Shown: one piece after another, positions 34,987 through 43,555 of the stretch
How positions within the stretch are numbered: the first letter of the stretch is position 1
Layout: every line of letters starts with the position of its first letter
Source of the DNA: Escherichia coli DSM 30083 = JCM 1649 = ATCC 11775
GTDB lineage: Bacteria > Pseudomonadota > Gammaproteobacteria > Enterobacterales > Enterobacteriaceae
Direction of reading: 5' to 3'
Length of the DNA: 64,000 nt
Assembly (NCBI RefSeq): GCF_003697165.2
Contig: NZ_CP033092.2
Span: forward strand, 124,001-188,000
Notes under the pieces: model-generated
What the model was told of the DNA's origin: nothing
Seen by the model: the letters and a program-made list of their open reading frames with translations, nothing else
Databases searched by the model: none
Program-made: the position numbers and the translations under genes

Positions 34987-35697
34987 ATGGCGACAGGAAA
35001 GTCCTGCTCTCGCTGGTTTGCGCCTCTTGCGGCGTTATTAATGGTAGTTAGCCTGAGTGGGTGTTTTGATAAAGAAGGCGATCAGCGTAAAGCGTTTATC
35101 GACTTCCTGCAGAATACAGTGATGCGTAGCGGTGAACGTCTACCAACCCTGACTGCCGATCAGAAAAAACAGTTTGGTCCTTTTGTCTCTGATTACGCGA
35201 TTCTGTATGGTTATTCTCAGCAGGTGAATCAGGCGATGGATTCCGGTCTGCGCCCGGTTGTAGACAGCGTTAACGCAATTCGCGTACCGCAGGATTACGT
35301 TACGCAAAGCGGTCCGCTGCGTGAAATGAACGGTTCGCTGGGTGTGCTGGCGCAACAGCTGCAAAATGCGAAGTTGCAGGCCGATGCTGCGCACTCTGCG
35401 TTAAAACAGAGTGATGACCTGAAACCGGTCTTTGATCAGGCATTCACCAAAGTGGTAACGACGCCAGCTGATGCATTGCAACCGTTGATTCCGGCGGCAC
35501 AAACTTTCACGCAACAACTGGTGATGGTTGGAGACTACATTGCTCAGCAAGGTACTCAGGTGAGCTTTGTCGCAAATGGCATCCAGTTCCCGACTTCACA
35601 GCAGGCAAGTGAATATAACAAACTGATTGCGCCATTACCGGCACAACATCAGGCGTTTAATCAGGCCTGGACTACAGCTGTTACTGCAACCCAATAA
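34987..35697 (+). CDS. yiaF: YiaF, DUF3053 lipoprotein
   Basis: This 236-residue protein has a lipoprotein signal with lipobox VSLSGC (Cys near residue 26), so it is a predicted envelope lipoprotein. The rest is mostly helical and Gln/Ala-rich, with no catalytic motif that I recognise; it belongs to DUF3053. ATG 34987 is chosen because the signal sequence begins there and GAAAGGAG is well placed; the longer frame from 34867 is not supported. It is transcribed alone, convergent with ghrB. Confidence 0.93.
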   Translation: MATGKSCSRWFAPLAALLMVVSLSGCFDKEGDQRKAFIDFLQNTVMRSGERLPTLTADQKKQFGPFVSDYAILYGYSQQVNQAMDSGLRPVVDSVNAIRVPQDYVTQSGPLREMNGSLGVLAQQLQNAKLQADAAHSALKQSDDLKPVFDQAFTKVVTTPADALQPLIPAAQTFTQQLVMVGDYIAQQGTQVSFVANGIQFPTSQQASEYNKLIAPLPAQHQAFNQAWTTAVTATQ

Positions 35698-35702
35698 AGA
35701 GT

Positions 35703-35729
35703 AAAAGCCCGAGCGATTATCGGGCTTTA
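35703..35729. terminator. Bidirectional hairpin between yiaF and ghrB
   Basis: AAAGCCCGA and TCGGGCTTT form a 9-bp stem around a 7-base loop, between convergent genes. Confidence 0.8.
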
Positions 35730-35746
35730 CTCCACGCAGTCGCGGC

Positions 35747-36721
35747 TTAGTCCGCGACGTGCGGATTCACACAGTTCTTTTCAACCTTTCCTTGTAACGC
35801 ATCAATCAAATTATCCACGGCACAGGCGGCCATGCCATAACGCGTCTCATGGGTGGCAGATCCAATATGCGGTACTGCGACGACGTTGGCCATTGAGAGC
35901 AACGGCGAATCTACGGACAGTGGCTCTTGTTCGAAGACATCCAGCCCGGCGGCGTGAATTTCCCCTTTCTGCAATGCAGCAATCAGTGCATTTTCATCAA
36001 CCACCGGGCCACGTCCGGCATTAATGAAAATGGCGGAGGATTTCATTTTGGCGAATTGTTCTGCGCCAAACAGATGATGCGTCTCATCCGTTAACGGCAG
36101 GATCAGGCAAACGAAATCTGACTCTTGTAACAGAGTATCCAAATCGCAGTAGCGGGCGTTGAAGCGTTCTTCTGCTTCTTTATGGTGGCGGCGCGCGTTA
36201 TAGAGGATGGGCATGTTGAAACCAAAGTGCGCACGTTGTGCCAGCGCCATACCGATCCGTCCCATCCCGACAATGCCCAGTGTTTTATGGTGAACGTCAG
36301 TGCCGTACCAGTCCGGGCCTATGCTCGCGGTCCATTCGCCTGCTTTTACCCGTTCTGCTACCTCCACAACCCGACGAGCGGTAGACAACACCAGCGCCAT
36401 CAGCGTATCGGCGACGGTTTCTGTTAATACGGTTGGTGTGTGCATCAGCAGAATTTTTCGGGCGGTAAGCGCATCGACATCAAAATTGTCATAGCCGACG
36501 GAGATCGTTGATGTGGCACGCAGTTTCGGCATTTTTTCCAGCAATGCGGCATCAACATTCTCATTTGAACCCAGCAAGCCTTCAGCTTCGGCAAAAATTG
36601 CTGCATTTTGTTCGACGGTTTGTGGGCTGAGGTTTGCCACCTGGTGAACGGTGAAATGTTCTTGCAGGCGTTGCAGTAAATCATCAGGTAAGGCTTTGTA
36701 GAGGATAACGGACGGCTTCAT
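35747..36721 (-). CDS. ghrB: Glyoxylate/hydroxypyruvate reductase B
   Basis: This 324-residue D-isomer-specific 2-hydroxyacid dehydrogenase reduces glyoxylate, hydroxypyruvate and 2-keto-gluconates with NADPH. The NAD(P) loop GIVGMGRIGMALAQR and the catalytic Arg (FINAGRGPVV), Glu (FEQEPL) and His (PHIGSATHE) are present. ATG 36721 (MKPSVILYKAL) is chosen; the four-residue extension to 36733 contains the ribosome-binding region GGAGAGAAG. Confidence 0.95.
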   Translation of the reverse strand: MKPSVILYKALPDDLLQRLQEHFTVHQVANLSPQTVEQNAAIFAEAEGLLGSNENVDAALLEKMPKLRATSTISVGYDNFDVDALTARKILLMHTPTVLTETVADTLMALVLSTARRVVEVAERVKAGEWTASIGPDWYGTDVHHKTLGIVGMGRIGMALAQRAHFGFNMPILYNARRHHKEAEERFNARYCDLDTLLQESDFVCLILPLTDETHHLFGAEQFAKMKSSAIFINAGRGPVVDENALIAALQKGEIHAAGLDVFEQEPLSVDSPLLSMANVVAVPHIGSATHETRYGMAACAVDNLIDALQGKVEKNCVNPHVAD

Positions 36722-36790
36722 GCTTCTCTCCATTCACTGATAAGGCGATCACCTTAGCCTGAAATATGATGAAGGAAAACTGAAGAATGC

Positions 36791-36812
36791 CAGGTGATTT
36801 CTGCATCACCTG
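36791..36812 (-). terminator. Hairpin downstream of yiaD
   Basis: CAGGTGAT and ATCACCTG form an 8-bp stem beyond the yiaD stop, in the yiaD-ghrB gap. The T run is weak. Confidence 0.5.
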
Positions 36813-36824
36813 ACATGAAAGGGA

Positions 36825-37484
36825 TTACAGTGGGCTTAAGGTAATTTCTACACGGCGGTTTTGCGCTTTACCTTCTGCGGTGCTGTTGCTGGCGATTGGG
36901 TTAGCCGGGCCAAGGCCTTGAGTACGGATGCGGCTGGCGTCCACGCCCTGGGTGATCAACGCGCTGGCAACGGAATCCGCACGCTGCTGGGAGAGACGCA
37001 TGTTCAGGTCGTGACTCCCCGTGCTGTCGGTATAACCAATCACGTTAACCGCCGTTTTCGGATACTCTTTCAGTACCATTGCCACGCCGGTCAGGGTGTT
37101 AGCGCCCGCCGGTTTCAGGGTTGCGCTGCTGCTGTCGAAGGTCACATTGTTCGGCATATTGAGGATAATGTTATCCCCGCTGCGGGTTACGCTAACACCA
37201 GTGCCGCGCATTTTGTCACGCAGCTTCGCTTCCTGCACATCCATGTAATAACCAACGCCGCCGCCCAGAGCTGCGCCTGCTGCTGCGCCAATGAGCGCGC
37301 CTTTACCGCGATCTTTCTTCGAAGAAGAGAGCGCACCAATACCCGCGCCAACGAGAGAGCCCAGACCTGCGCCGATAGCAGATTTACCTGCTTCGCGTTC
37401 GCCGGTGTAAGGGTTAGTTGTACAGCCAGATACCGCCAGAGCGCCACTCACTACGGCGGCAATAAGATAAACACGTTTCTTCAT
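36825..37484 (-). CDS. yiaD: YiaD, OmpA-domain outer-membrane lipoprotein
   Basis: This 219-residue lipoprotein has lipobox AVSGC (Cys at about 21). A Gly-rich segment (about 37-80, GAGLGSLVGAGIGAL and GAAAGAALGGGVGYY) resembles glycine-zipper proteins, and the C-terminal OmpA domain has the peptidoglycan-binding pattern NVIGYTDSTGSHDLNMRLSQ...RR. It likely links outer membrane and cell wall. It is transcribed alone, divergent from bisC. Confidence 0.94.
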   Translation of the reverse strand: MKKRVYLIAAVVSGALAVSGCTTNPYTGEREAGKSAIGAGLGSLVGAGIGALSSSKKDRGKGALIGAAAGAALGGGVGYYMDVQEAKLRDKMRGTGVSVTRSGDNIILNMPNNVTFDSSSATLKPAGANTLTGVAMVLKEYPKTAVNVIGYTDSTGSHDLNMRLSQQRADSVASALITQGVDASRIRTQGLGPANPIASNSTAEGKAQNRRVEITLSPL

Positions 37485-37636
37485 TGTTAATCCTTAATAA
37501 CCTTTTTATTCTTTGCCACGGGTTCCGTGGCGGGAGATTATGCCGCGTGAGCATGAAGATTATTCCTGGGAATACTCGGAAATTTGTAAGTAATATTTAA
37601 CTGCTCAATACATCTAACCTTTCAGGAGTCTTCGGT

Positions 37637-39970
37637 TTGGCCAACTCATCCTCACGATATTCCGTTCTGACTGCCGCCCACTGGGGGCCTATGCTGGTTG
37701 AAACCGACGGCGAAACCGTGTTTAGCTCGCGTGGCGCGTTAGCCACAGGAATGGAAAACTCCTTGCAGAGCGCGGTTCGCGACCAGGTTCACAGCAATAC
37801 GCGGGTGCGATTTCCAATGGTGCGCAAAGGCTTTCTTGCGTCACCGGAAAATCCGCAAGGCATTCGTGGGCAGGATGAATTTGTTCGCGTGAGTTGGGAT
37901 GAGGCGCTGGAGCTTATTCACCATCAACATAAACGCATTCGTGAGGCTTATGGTCCGGCATCGATTTTTGCTGGTTCCTACGGCTGGCGTTCAAACGGCG
38001 TGCTGCATAAGGCCTCGACATTATTACAACGCTATATGGCGTTGGCAGGCGGTTATACCGGGCATCTGGGGGATTATTCGACCGGCGCGGCACAGGCGAT
38101 CATGCCGTATGTCGTGGGTGGCAGCGAAGTTTATCAACAGCAAACCAGTTGGCCGCTGGTGCTGGAACATAGCGATGTCGTGGTGCTGTGGAGTGCTAAC
38201 CCACTCAATACGCTGAAAATTGCGTGGAATGCATCCGATGAGCAGGGGCTTTCTTACTTTTCCGCACTGCGTGACAGCGGGAAAAAGCTGATCTGCATTG
38301 ATCCAATGCGATCGGAAACCATCGATTTCTTTGGCGATAAAATGGAGTGGGTGGCACCACACATGGGCACCGATGTTGCGTTGATGCTGGGGATCGCCCA
38401 TACGCTGGTGGAAAATGGTTGGCACGACGAAGCGTTTCTGGCGCGTTGCACCACAGGTTATGCCGTCTTCGCCTCTTATTTGCTGGGCGAGAGTGACGGT
38501 ATAGCGAAAAACGCCGAATGGGCGGCAGAGATTTGTGGTGTTGGCGCAGCGAAAATCCGCGAGCTGGCGGCTATTTTCCACCAAAATACAACCATGCTGA
38601 TGGCAGGCTGGGGAATGCAGCGCCAACAGTTTGGTGAGCAAAAACACTGGATGCTCGTCACGCTGGCGGCAATGTTGGGGCAAATCGGCACACCCGGCGG
38701 CGGTTTTGGTCTTTCTTACCATTTTGCCAATGGTGGTAACCCCACGCGCCGCGCTGCGGTGCTCTCTTCCATGCAGGGCAGCTTGCCGGGTGGCACCGAT
38801 GCGGTAGATAAAATCCCTGTCGCCCGCATTGTTGAAGCACTGGAAAACCCTGGTGGCGCATATCAACATAACGGTATGGACCGACATTTCCCGGATATTC
38901 GTTTTATCTGGTGGGCGGGTGGTGCCAACTTTACTCATCATCAGGATACCAATCGCCTGATCCGTGCCTGGCAAAAACCGGAGCTGGTGGTGATCTCCGA
39001 ATGCTTCTGGACGGCTGCGGCGAAACACGCGGATATCGTTCTGCCTGCGACAACCTCTTTTGAGCGTAATGATCTCACCATGACCGGTGATTACAGTAAT
39101 CAGCATCTGGTGCCGATGAAGCAAGTGGTGCCGCCACGCTATGAAGCGCGTAATGATTTTGATGTTTTTGCCGACTTGAGTGAACGTTGGCAGAAGGGCG
39201 GTTATGCACGTTTTACGGAAGGAAAAAGTGAGCTGCAATGGCTGGAAACGTTTTATAACGTTGCCCGGCAGCGCGGGGCAAGCCAGCAGGTTGAATTGCC
39301 GCCATTTGCTGAGTTCTGGCAAGCCAACCAGTTAATTGAGATGCCGGAAAACCCGGACAGTGAGCGGTTTATTCGCTTCGCCGATTTTCGCCGCGATCCG
39401 CAGGCGCATCCATTAAAAACCGCCAGCGGTAAGATTGAAATCTTCTCGCAGCGTATTGCCGATTACGCTTATCCGGATTGCCCGGGGCATCCAATGTGGC
39501 TGGCGCCGGACGAATGGCAGGGCAGTGCCGAACCGGAACAGTTGCAGGTACTTTCTGCTCATCCGGCGCATCGTCTGCACAGCCAGCTGAATTACAGTTC
39601 TCTGCGCGAATTGTACGCGGTGGCAAATCGTGAGCCTGTCACCATTCATCCTGACGATGCCCAGACGCGCGGCATACAAGATGGCGATACTGTTCGGCTG
39701 TGGAACTCACGCGGGCAAATTCTTGCCGGCGCGGTCATTAGCGAGGGAATTAAACCTGGCGTGATTTGTATTCACGAAGGCGCATGGCCGGATTTGGATT
39801 TAACCGCTGGCGGCATTTGTAAAAACGGCGCAGTGAACGTGCTGACCAAAGATCTCCCCAGCTCGCGGCTGGGGAATGGCTGTGCGGGTAATACGGCGCT
39901 GGCATGGCTGGAAAAATACACCGGTTCGGAACTGACACTTACAGCGTTTGAACCACCGGCCAGCTCATAA
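37637..39970 (+). CDS. bisC: Biotin sulfoxide reductase BisC (TTG start)
   Basis: This 777-residue molybdopterin enzyme of the DMSO-reductase family reduces biotin sulfoxide and methionine sulfoxide in the cytoplasm. It lacks a signal peptide and an N-terminal Fe-S motif. Mo-domain strings are IFAGSYGWRSNGVLH (with the Ser ligand), NPLNTLKIAW and the C-terminal molybdopterin dinucleotide-binding NLDL-type end. The TTG start at 37637 is supported by AGGAG at 37624-37628 and by the family N terminus ANSSSRYSVLTAAHWGP. Its 3' end overlaps the convergent yiaC by 32 bp. Confidence 0.95.
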   Translation: MANSSSRYSVLTAAHWGPMLVETDGETVFSSRGALATGMENSLQSAVRDQVHSNTRVRFPMVRKGFLASPENPQGIRGQDEFVRVSWDEALELIHHQHKRIREAYGPASIFAGSYGWRSNGVLHKASTLLQRYMALAGGYTGHLGDYSTGAAQAIMPYVVGGSEVYQQQTSWPLVLEHSDVVVLWSANPLNTLKIAWNASDEQGLSYFSALRDSGKKLICIDPMRSETIDFFGDKMEWVAPHMGTDVALMLGIAHTLVENGWHDEAFLARCTTGYAVFASYLLGESDGIAKNAEWAAEICGVGAAKIRELAAIFHQNTTMLMAGWGMQRQQFGEQKHWMLVTLAAMLGQIGTPGGGFGLSYHFANGGNPTRRAAVLSSMQGSLPGGTDAVDKIPVARIVEALENPGGAYQHNGMDRHFPDIRFIWWAGGANFTHHQDTNRLIRAWQKPELVVISECFWTAAAKHADIVLPATTSFERNDLTMTGDYSNQHLVPMKQVVPPRYEARNDFDVFADLSERWQKGGYARFTEGKSELQWLETFYNVARQRGASQQVELPPFAEFWQANQLIEMPENPDSERFIRFADFRRDPQAHPLKTASGKIEIFSQRIADYAYPDCPGHPMWLAPDEWQGSAEPEQLQVLSAHPAHRLHSQLNYSSLRELYAVANREPVTIHPDDAQTRGIQDGDTVRLWNSRGQILAGAVISEGIKPGVICIHEGAWPDLDLTAGGICKNGAVNVLTKDLPSSRLGNGCAGNTALAWLEKYTGSELTLTAFEPPASS

Positions 39971-40379
39971 TCCAGGTGGGTAGTTGGGTTTCATCCTGCC
40001 ATGCGCAATCGACAATGTGAAAACCCTGCGCATGGTAGAAATCTATCGCCGGTTGATTTTTTTGATAAACCTCCAGCATCAGATGGGGATGGCGCTGCTG
40101 CACATACTGCATTAGCGCCTTACCAATACCGCGTCTGACGGCCTTCGGTGCGACAAACATTGCTGCGAGGAATCGGCCTTCCATAATGCTGACAAAACCG
40201 AGAAGCTTACCGTCTTCTTCCCAGACCCAGTTTTGCGCGTTGGCAAGATACGCATCCCGCACCAGCGGAATGCAGTCACGCCAGTAACTCGATTTTATAA
40301 AGGGATGCCCCCAGGTTGTACTTTCCAGCCACAGTTGGAGGATCGCGGGGAGTTCTGAACGTTGCACTTCCCGAATCAT
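39939..40379 (-). CDS. yiaC: YiaC, GNAT N-acetyltransferase
   Basis: This 146-residue GNAT acetyltransferase has the acetyl-CoA motif AVRRGIGKALMQYV preceded by AMFVAPK. In K-12 YiaC has been reported as one of several protein lysine acetyltransferases. Its start overlaps the tag stop by 4 bp, so the two are co-translated, and its 3' end overlaps bisC on the other strand by 32 bp. Confidence 0.92.
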   Translation of the reverse strand: MIREVQRSELPAILQLWLESTTWGHPFIKSSYWRDCIPLVRDAYLANAQNWVWEEDGKLLGFVSIMEGRFLAAMFVAPKAVRRGIGKALMQYVQQRHPHLMLEVYQKNQPAIDFYHAQGFHIVDCAWQDETQLPTWIMSWPVVQTL

Positions 40380-40939
40380 GGTTTATTTCCCGGATGGCAA
40401 CAGCAGCCAACCACATGATCATTCACCAGCCCACATGCCTGCATAAAGGAGTAACAGATTGTGGTACCGACAAACTTAAAACCACGTTTTTTTAGTGCCT
40501 TAGATAGGGCGTCGGAGGCGGGTGTAGATGTGGGGATTTCGCTCAACGTTGTGGCTTGTGTCACCTGTGGTTGATGATTGACAAACGACCAGACAAAGTC
40601 GGCAAACGGTTCGCCGTTCTGTTCCATTTGCAGGTACGCCCGCGCATTACCAATAATTGCCTGAATTTTCCCACGATGGCGGATAATCCCGGCGTCCTGT
40701 ACCAGTCTTTCGATATCCTCTTCCTGCATTGCGGCAACTTTCACCGGATCGAACTGATGAAAGCATGCGCGATAGTTTTCGCGTTTTTTGAGGACGGTGA
40801 TCCACGATAACCCAGCCTGCTGCCCTTCAAGGCAGATCATTTCGAACAGTTTTTTACTGTCAGTTTCAGGCACGCCCCATTCATTATCATGGTAGGCAAT
40901 ATAAAGCGGGTCCTGACTCACCCAGCCGCAACGTTCCAT
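40376..40939 (-). CDS. tag: 3-methyladenine DNA glycosylase I
   Basis: This 187-residue constitutive glycosylase removes 3-methyladenine from DNA. The zinc-snap residues Cys4 (MERCGW), His17 (IAYHDNEW), His175 and Cys179 (VNDHVVGCCC) are all present, as is the base-flipping pocket region EGQQAGLSW. ATG 40939 is chosen on this basis; upstream in-frame extensions lack support. It forms an operon with yiaC. Confidence 0.95.
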   Translation of the reverse strand: MERCGWVSQDPLYIAYHDNEWGVPETDSKKLFEMICLEGQQAGLSWITVLKKRENYRACFHQFDPVKVAAMQEEDIERLVQDAGIIRHRGKIQAIIGNARAYLQMEQNGEPFADFVWSFVNHQPQVTQATTLSEIPTSTPASDALSKALKKRGFKFVGTTICYSFMQACGLVNDHVVGCCCHPGNKP

Positions 40940-41096
40940 ACTTTCCCTCGCTATGTACCCGATCGTAAAAATTTCAGCCGCTTTTCTTGACGCATCGGTG
41001 AAAAAGTCAATATTTAATACAGGGCTACTATGCCCGATATCCTTCATACAATGACAATAATATTGCCGAATTCGGCTCTTCCCTGGAGTCGTGTTA

Positions 41097-41795
41097 ATGA
41101 TCATAAAAAAAAGCGGTGGTCGCTGGCAGCTAAGCCTGCTTGCGAGCGTGGTAATCAGTGCCTTTTTTCTCAACACAGCTTACGCCTGGCAACAAGAATA
41201 TATCGTTGATACGCAACCCGGACATTCCACAGAGCGTTACACCTGGGATAGCGATCATCAACCTGATTACAACGATATTTTGTCGCAACGTATTCAAAGT
41301 AGCCAAAGGGCGCTGGGACTGGAAGTCAATCTGGCGGAAGAAACCCCTGTGGATGTGACCAGCAGTATGAGTATGGGCTGGAATTTTCCTTTATATGAGC
41401 AGGTTACAACCGGCCCGGTCGCGGCATTTCATTACGATGGCACAACCACCTCGATGTATAACGAGTTTGGCGACAGTACTACCACGCTGGCCGATCCGTT
41501 ATGGCATGCCAGCGTGAGTACCTTAGGCTGGCGTGTTGACTCCCGGCTTGGCGATCTCCGACCCTGGGCGCAAATCAGCTATAACCAGCAATTTGGCGAG
41601 AATATCTGGAAGGCGCAATCAGGCCTGAGCCGGATGACGGCGACAAACCAGAACGGCAACTGGCTGGATGTCACCGTAGGCGCTGATATGTTGCTCAATC
41701 AAAATATTGCTGCCTATGCTGCGCTATCTCAGGCAGAAAATACCACTAACAATAGCGACTATCTGTATACGATGGGGGTTAGCGCCAGATTTTAA
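41097..41795 (+). CDS. yhjY: YhjY, autotransporter-barrel-like outer membrane protein
   Basis: This 232-residue protein has an N-terminal signal segment (SLLASVVISAFFLNTAYA) and resembles the C-terminal beta-barrel of autotransporters and lipases, with alternating beta strands and a terminal aromatic (GVSARF). It probably sits in the outer membrane; the function is unknown. ATG 41097 is chosen because GGAG at 41085-41088 is 8 bases upstream; the in-frame GTG at 41091 lies too close to it. Confidence 0.85.
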   Translation: MIIKKSGGRWQLSLLASVVISAFFLNTAYAWQQEYIVDTQPGHSTERYTWDSDHQPDYNDILSQRIQSSQRALGLEVNLAEETPVDVTSSMSMGWNFPLYEQVTTGPVAAFHYDGTTTSMYNEFGDSTTTLADPLWHASVSTLGWRVDSRLGDLRPWAQISYNQQFGENIWKAQSGLSRMTATNQNGNWLDVTVGADMLLNQNIAAYAALSQAENTTNNSDYLYTMGVSARF

Positions 41796-41909
41796 CGTTA
41801 TAGATACAATTGAAACCCATAAATAACAACTAATGTGGCGATAGTGGGGACTAACTTACTAAATAATAAATTTGGCGAATAATTGTCGAGTCATTCATTC
41901 CTGAACTAA

Positions 41910-41940
41910 TGCATTTCATTCCGTTCTGATGGCATTTCAT
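41910..41940 (+). promoter_or_regulatory. YpdB-type direct repeat upstream of yhjX
   Basis: TGCATTTCAT (41910-41919) and GGCATTTCAT (41931-41940) are direct repeats separated by 11 bases, the arrangement known for binding of the LytTR regulator YpdB at the yhjX promoter (GGCATTTCAT-N11-GGCATTTCAT). The first repeat differs by one base at its first position. It lies 84 bp before the yhjX start. Confidence 0.85.
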
Positions 41941-42023
41941 GCCGTTTTTCCCCAGGCATAAAGCGCACTTCGTTATGGTTGTCAGCAGAGATTTTTCCTT
42001 TTTATTACTGCAGGAATACTGCC

Positions 42024-43232
42024 ATGACACCTTCAAATTATCAGCGTACTCGCTGGCTGACACTCATCGGTACTATCATTACCCAGTTTGCTCTGGGGTC
42101 GGTTTATACCTGGAGTCTGTTTAACGGTGCGCTTTCTGCCAAGCTGGGGGCTCCTGTAAGCCAGGTTGCTTTCTCTTTCGGCTTGTTAAGTCTGGGGCTG
42201 GCAATTTCGTCTTCTGTTGCGGGCAAATTGCAGGAACGTTTTGGTGTTAAACGCGTCACTATGGCTTCCGGCATTTTGCTGGGATTAGGTTTCTTCCTGA
42301 CAGCACATTCCAACAACCTGATGATGCTGTGGTTAAGCGCCGGTGTGCTGGTCGGTCTGGCGGATGGCGCGGGTTACCTGTTGACGCTCTCTAACTGCGT
42401 GAAGTGGTTTCCGGAGCGTAAGGGACTTATCTCTGCTTTTGCTATCGGTTCTTATGGTCTGGGCAGCCTGGGTTTTAAATTTATCGACACGCACCTGCTC
42501 GAAACGGTGGGTCTGGAAAAAACCTTTGTTATTTGGGGCGCGATTGTACTGGTGATGATTGTCTTTGGCGCAACGTTAATGAAAGATGCGCCGAAGCAGG
42601 AAGTGAAAACCAGCAATGGTGTGGTGGAGAAGGACTACACCCTGGCAGAGTCGATGCGTAAACCGCAGTACTGGATGTTAGCGGTTATGTTCCTGACTGC
42701 GTGCATGAGTGGTCTGTATGTGATTGGTGTAGCGAAAGATATCGCTCAAAGTCTGGCGCATCTTGATGCAATTTCCGCAGCCAATGCTGTGACGGTTATT
42801 TCCATCGCCAACCTTTCTGGTCGTCTGGTGCTGGGCATTCTGTCTGACAAAATCGCCCGTATCCGTGTTATCACCATTGGTCAGGTGATTGCGCTGGTGG
42901 GGATGGCGGCCCTGCTGTTTGCACCATTGAATGCAGTGACGTTCTTTGCAGCGATTGCCTGTGTGGCATTTAACTTTGGTGGCACGATTACTGTGTTCCC
43001 GTCGCTGGTTAGTGAGTTCTTCGGCCTCAATAACCTGGCGAAAAACTACGGCGTCATTTACCTCGGTTTCGGTATCGGCAGCATTTGTGGTTCGATTATC
43101 GCTTCACTGTTTGGCGGATTCTATGTGACTTTCTACGTGATTTTCGCCCTGCTGATTCTGTCACTGGCGCTTTCTACGACCATTCGCCAGCCAGAGCAGA
43201 AAATGTTGCGTGAGGCGCATGGCTCCCTTTAA
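42024..43232 (+). CDS. yhjX: YhjX, major facilitator transporter (pyruvate-responsive)
   Basis: This 402-residue major facilitator superfamily protein of the oxalate/formate-antiporter type has 12 predicted membrane segments. In K-12 its gene is induced by the YpdA/YpdB two-component system in response to extracellular pyruvate, and the binding boxes are visible upstream. ATG 42024 (MTPSNYQRTRWL) is chosen by family length; the 15-residue upstream extension is not supported. A terminator follows. Confidence 0.93.
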   Translation: MTPSNYQRTRWLTLIGTIITQFALGSVYTWSLFNGALSAKLGAPVSQVAFSFGLLSLGLAISSSVAGKLQERFGVKRVTMASGILLGLGFFLTAHSNNLMMLWLSAGVLVGLADGAGYLLTLSNCVKWFPERKGLISAFAIGSYGLGSLGFKFIDTHLLETVGLEKTFVIWGAIVLVMIVFGATLMKDAPKQEVKTSNGVVEKDYTLAESMRKPQYWMLAVMFLTACMSGLYVIGVAKDIAQSLAHLDAISAANAVTVISIANLSGRLVLGILSDKIARIRVITIGQVIALVGMAALLFAPLNAVTFFAAIACVAFNFGGTITVFPSLVSEFFGLNNLAKNYGVIYLGFGIGSICGSIIASLFGGFYVTFYVIFALLILSLALSTTIRQPEQKMLREAHGSL

Positions 43233-43555
43233 TCATCTGCCGCGAGCTACTGGGCTTCAGCTTCAGTGTGCATCAAACGCATCAACGAAATGTATAAACA
43301 ATAACGCATAAAATTTGGGCCAGTTAGCTGGCCCTTTTTACTGCTTTTTGTAACGCTAAAGTCTCTTTTCAAACTTGCATTTTTGTAAATTTGTGCTTCG
43401 TGCACACTCTTTCCCCACACTTTTTCCCTTTGCTGTGGTCTACTTATTCGCGCGTGTAGATTTTACTTATCTGACTACCTCCGCACTTTTCCCCTGCCAG
43501 GCCTGAAAAGCCACTAAGCAGGGTGTTATCACCTGTTTGTCCAGGGTTTGTTTGC
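43233..43555. promoter_or_regulatory. yhjX-eptB interval
   Basis: This 323-bp gap holds the yhjX terminator and the eptB promoter and leader. In K-12 eptB is transcribed by sigma-E and its mRNA is repressed by the sRNA MgrR near the start; I did not pick out exact motifs. No further gene is visible. Confidence 0.4.
43317..43339 (+). terminator. Terminator after yhjX
   Basis: GGGCCAG and CTGGCCC form a 7-bp stem followed by TTTTT. Confidence 0.88.

Noticed and set aside
36861..37490. 209-codon open frame on the plus strand
   Set aside because: It is antisense to yiaD and has no recognisable domain or ribosome-binding site.
38024..39322. 432-codon open frame on the minus strand
   Set aside because: It lies antisense inside bisC, has no ribosome-binding site or recognisable domain, and bisC is clearly coding; it is a shadow of GC-biased codons.
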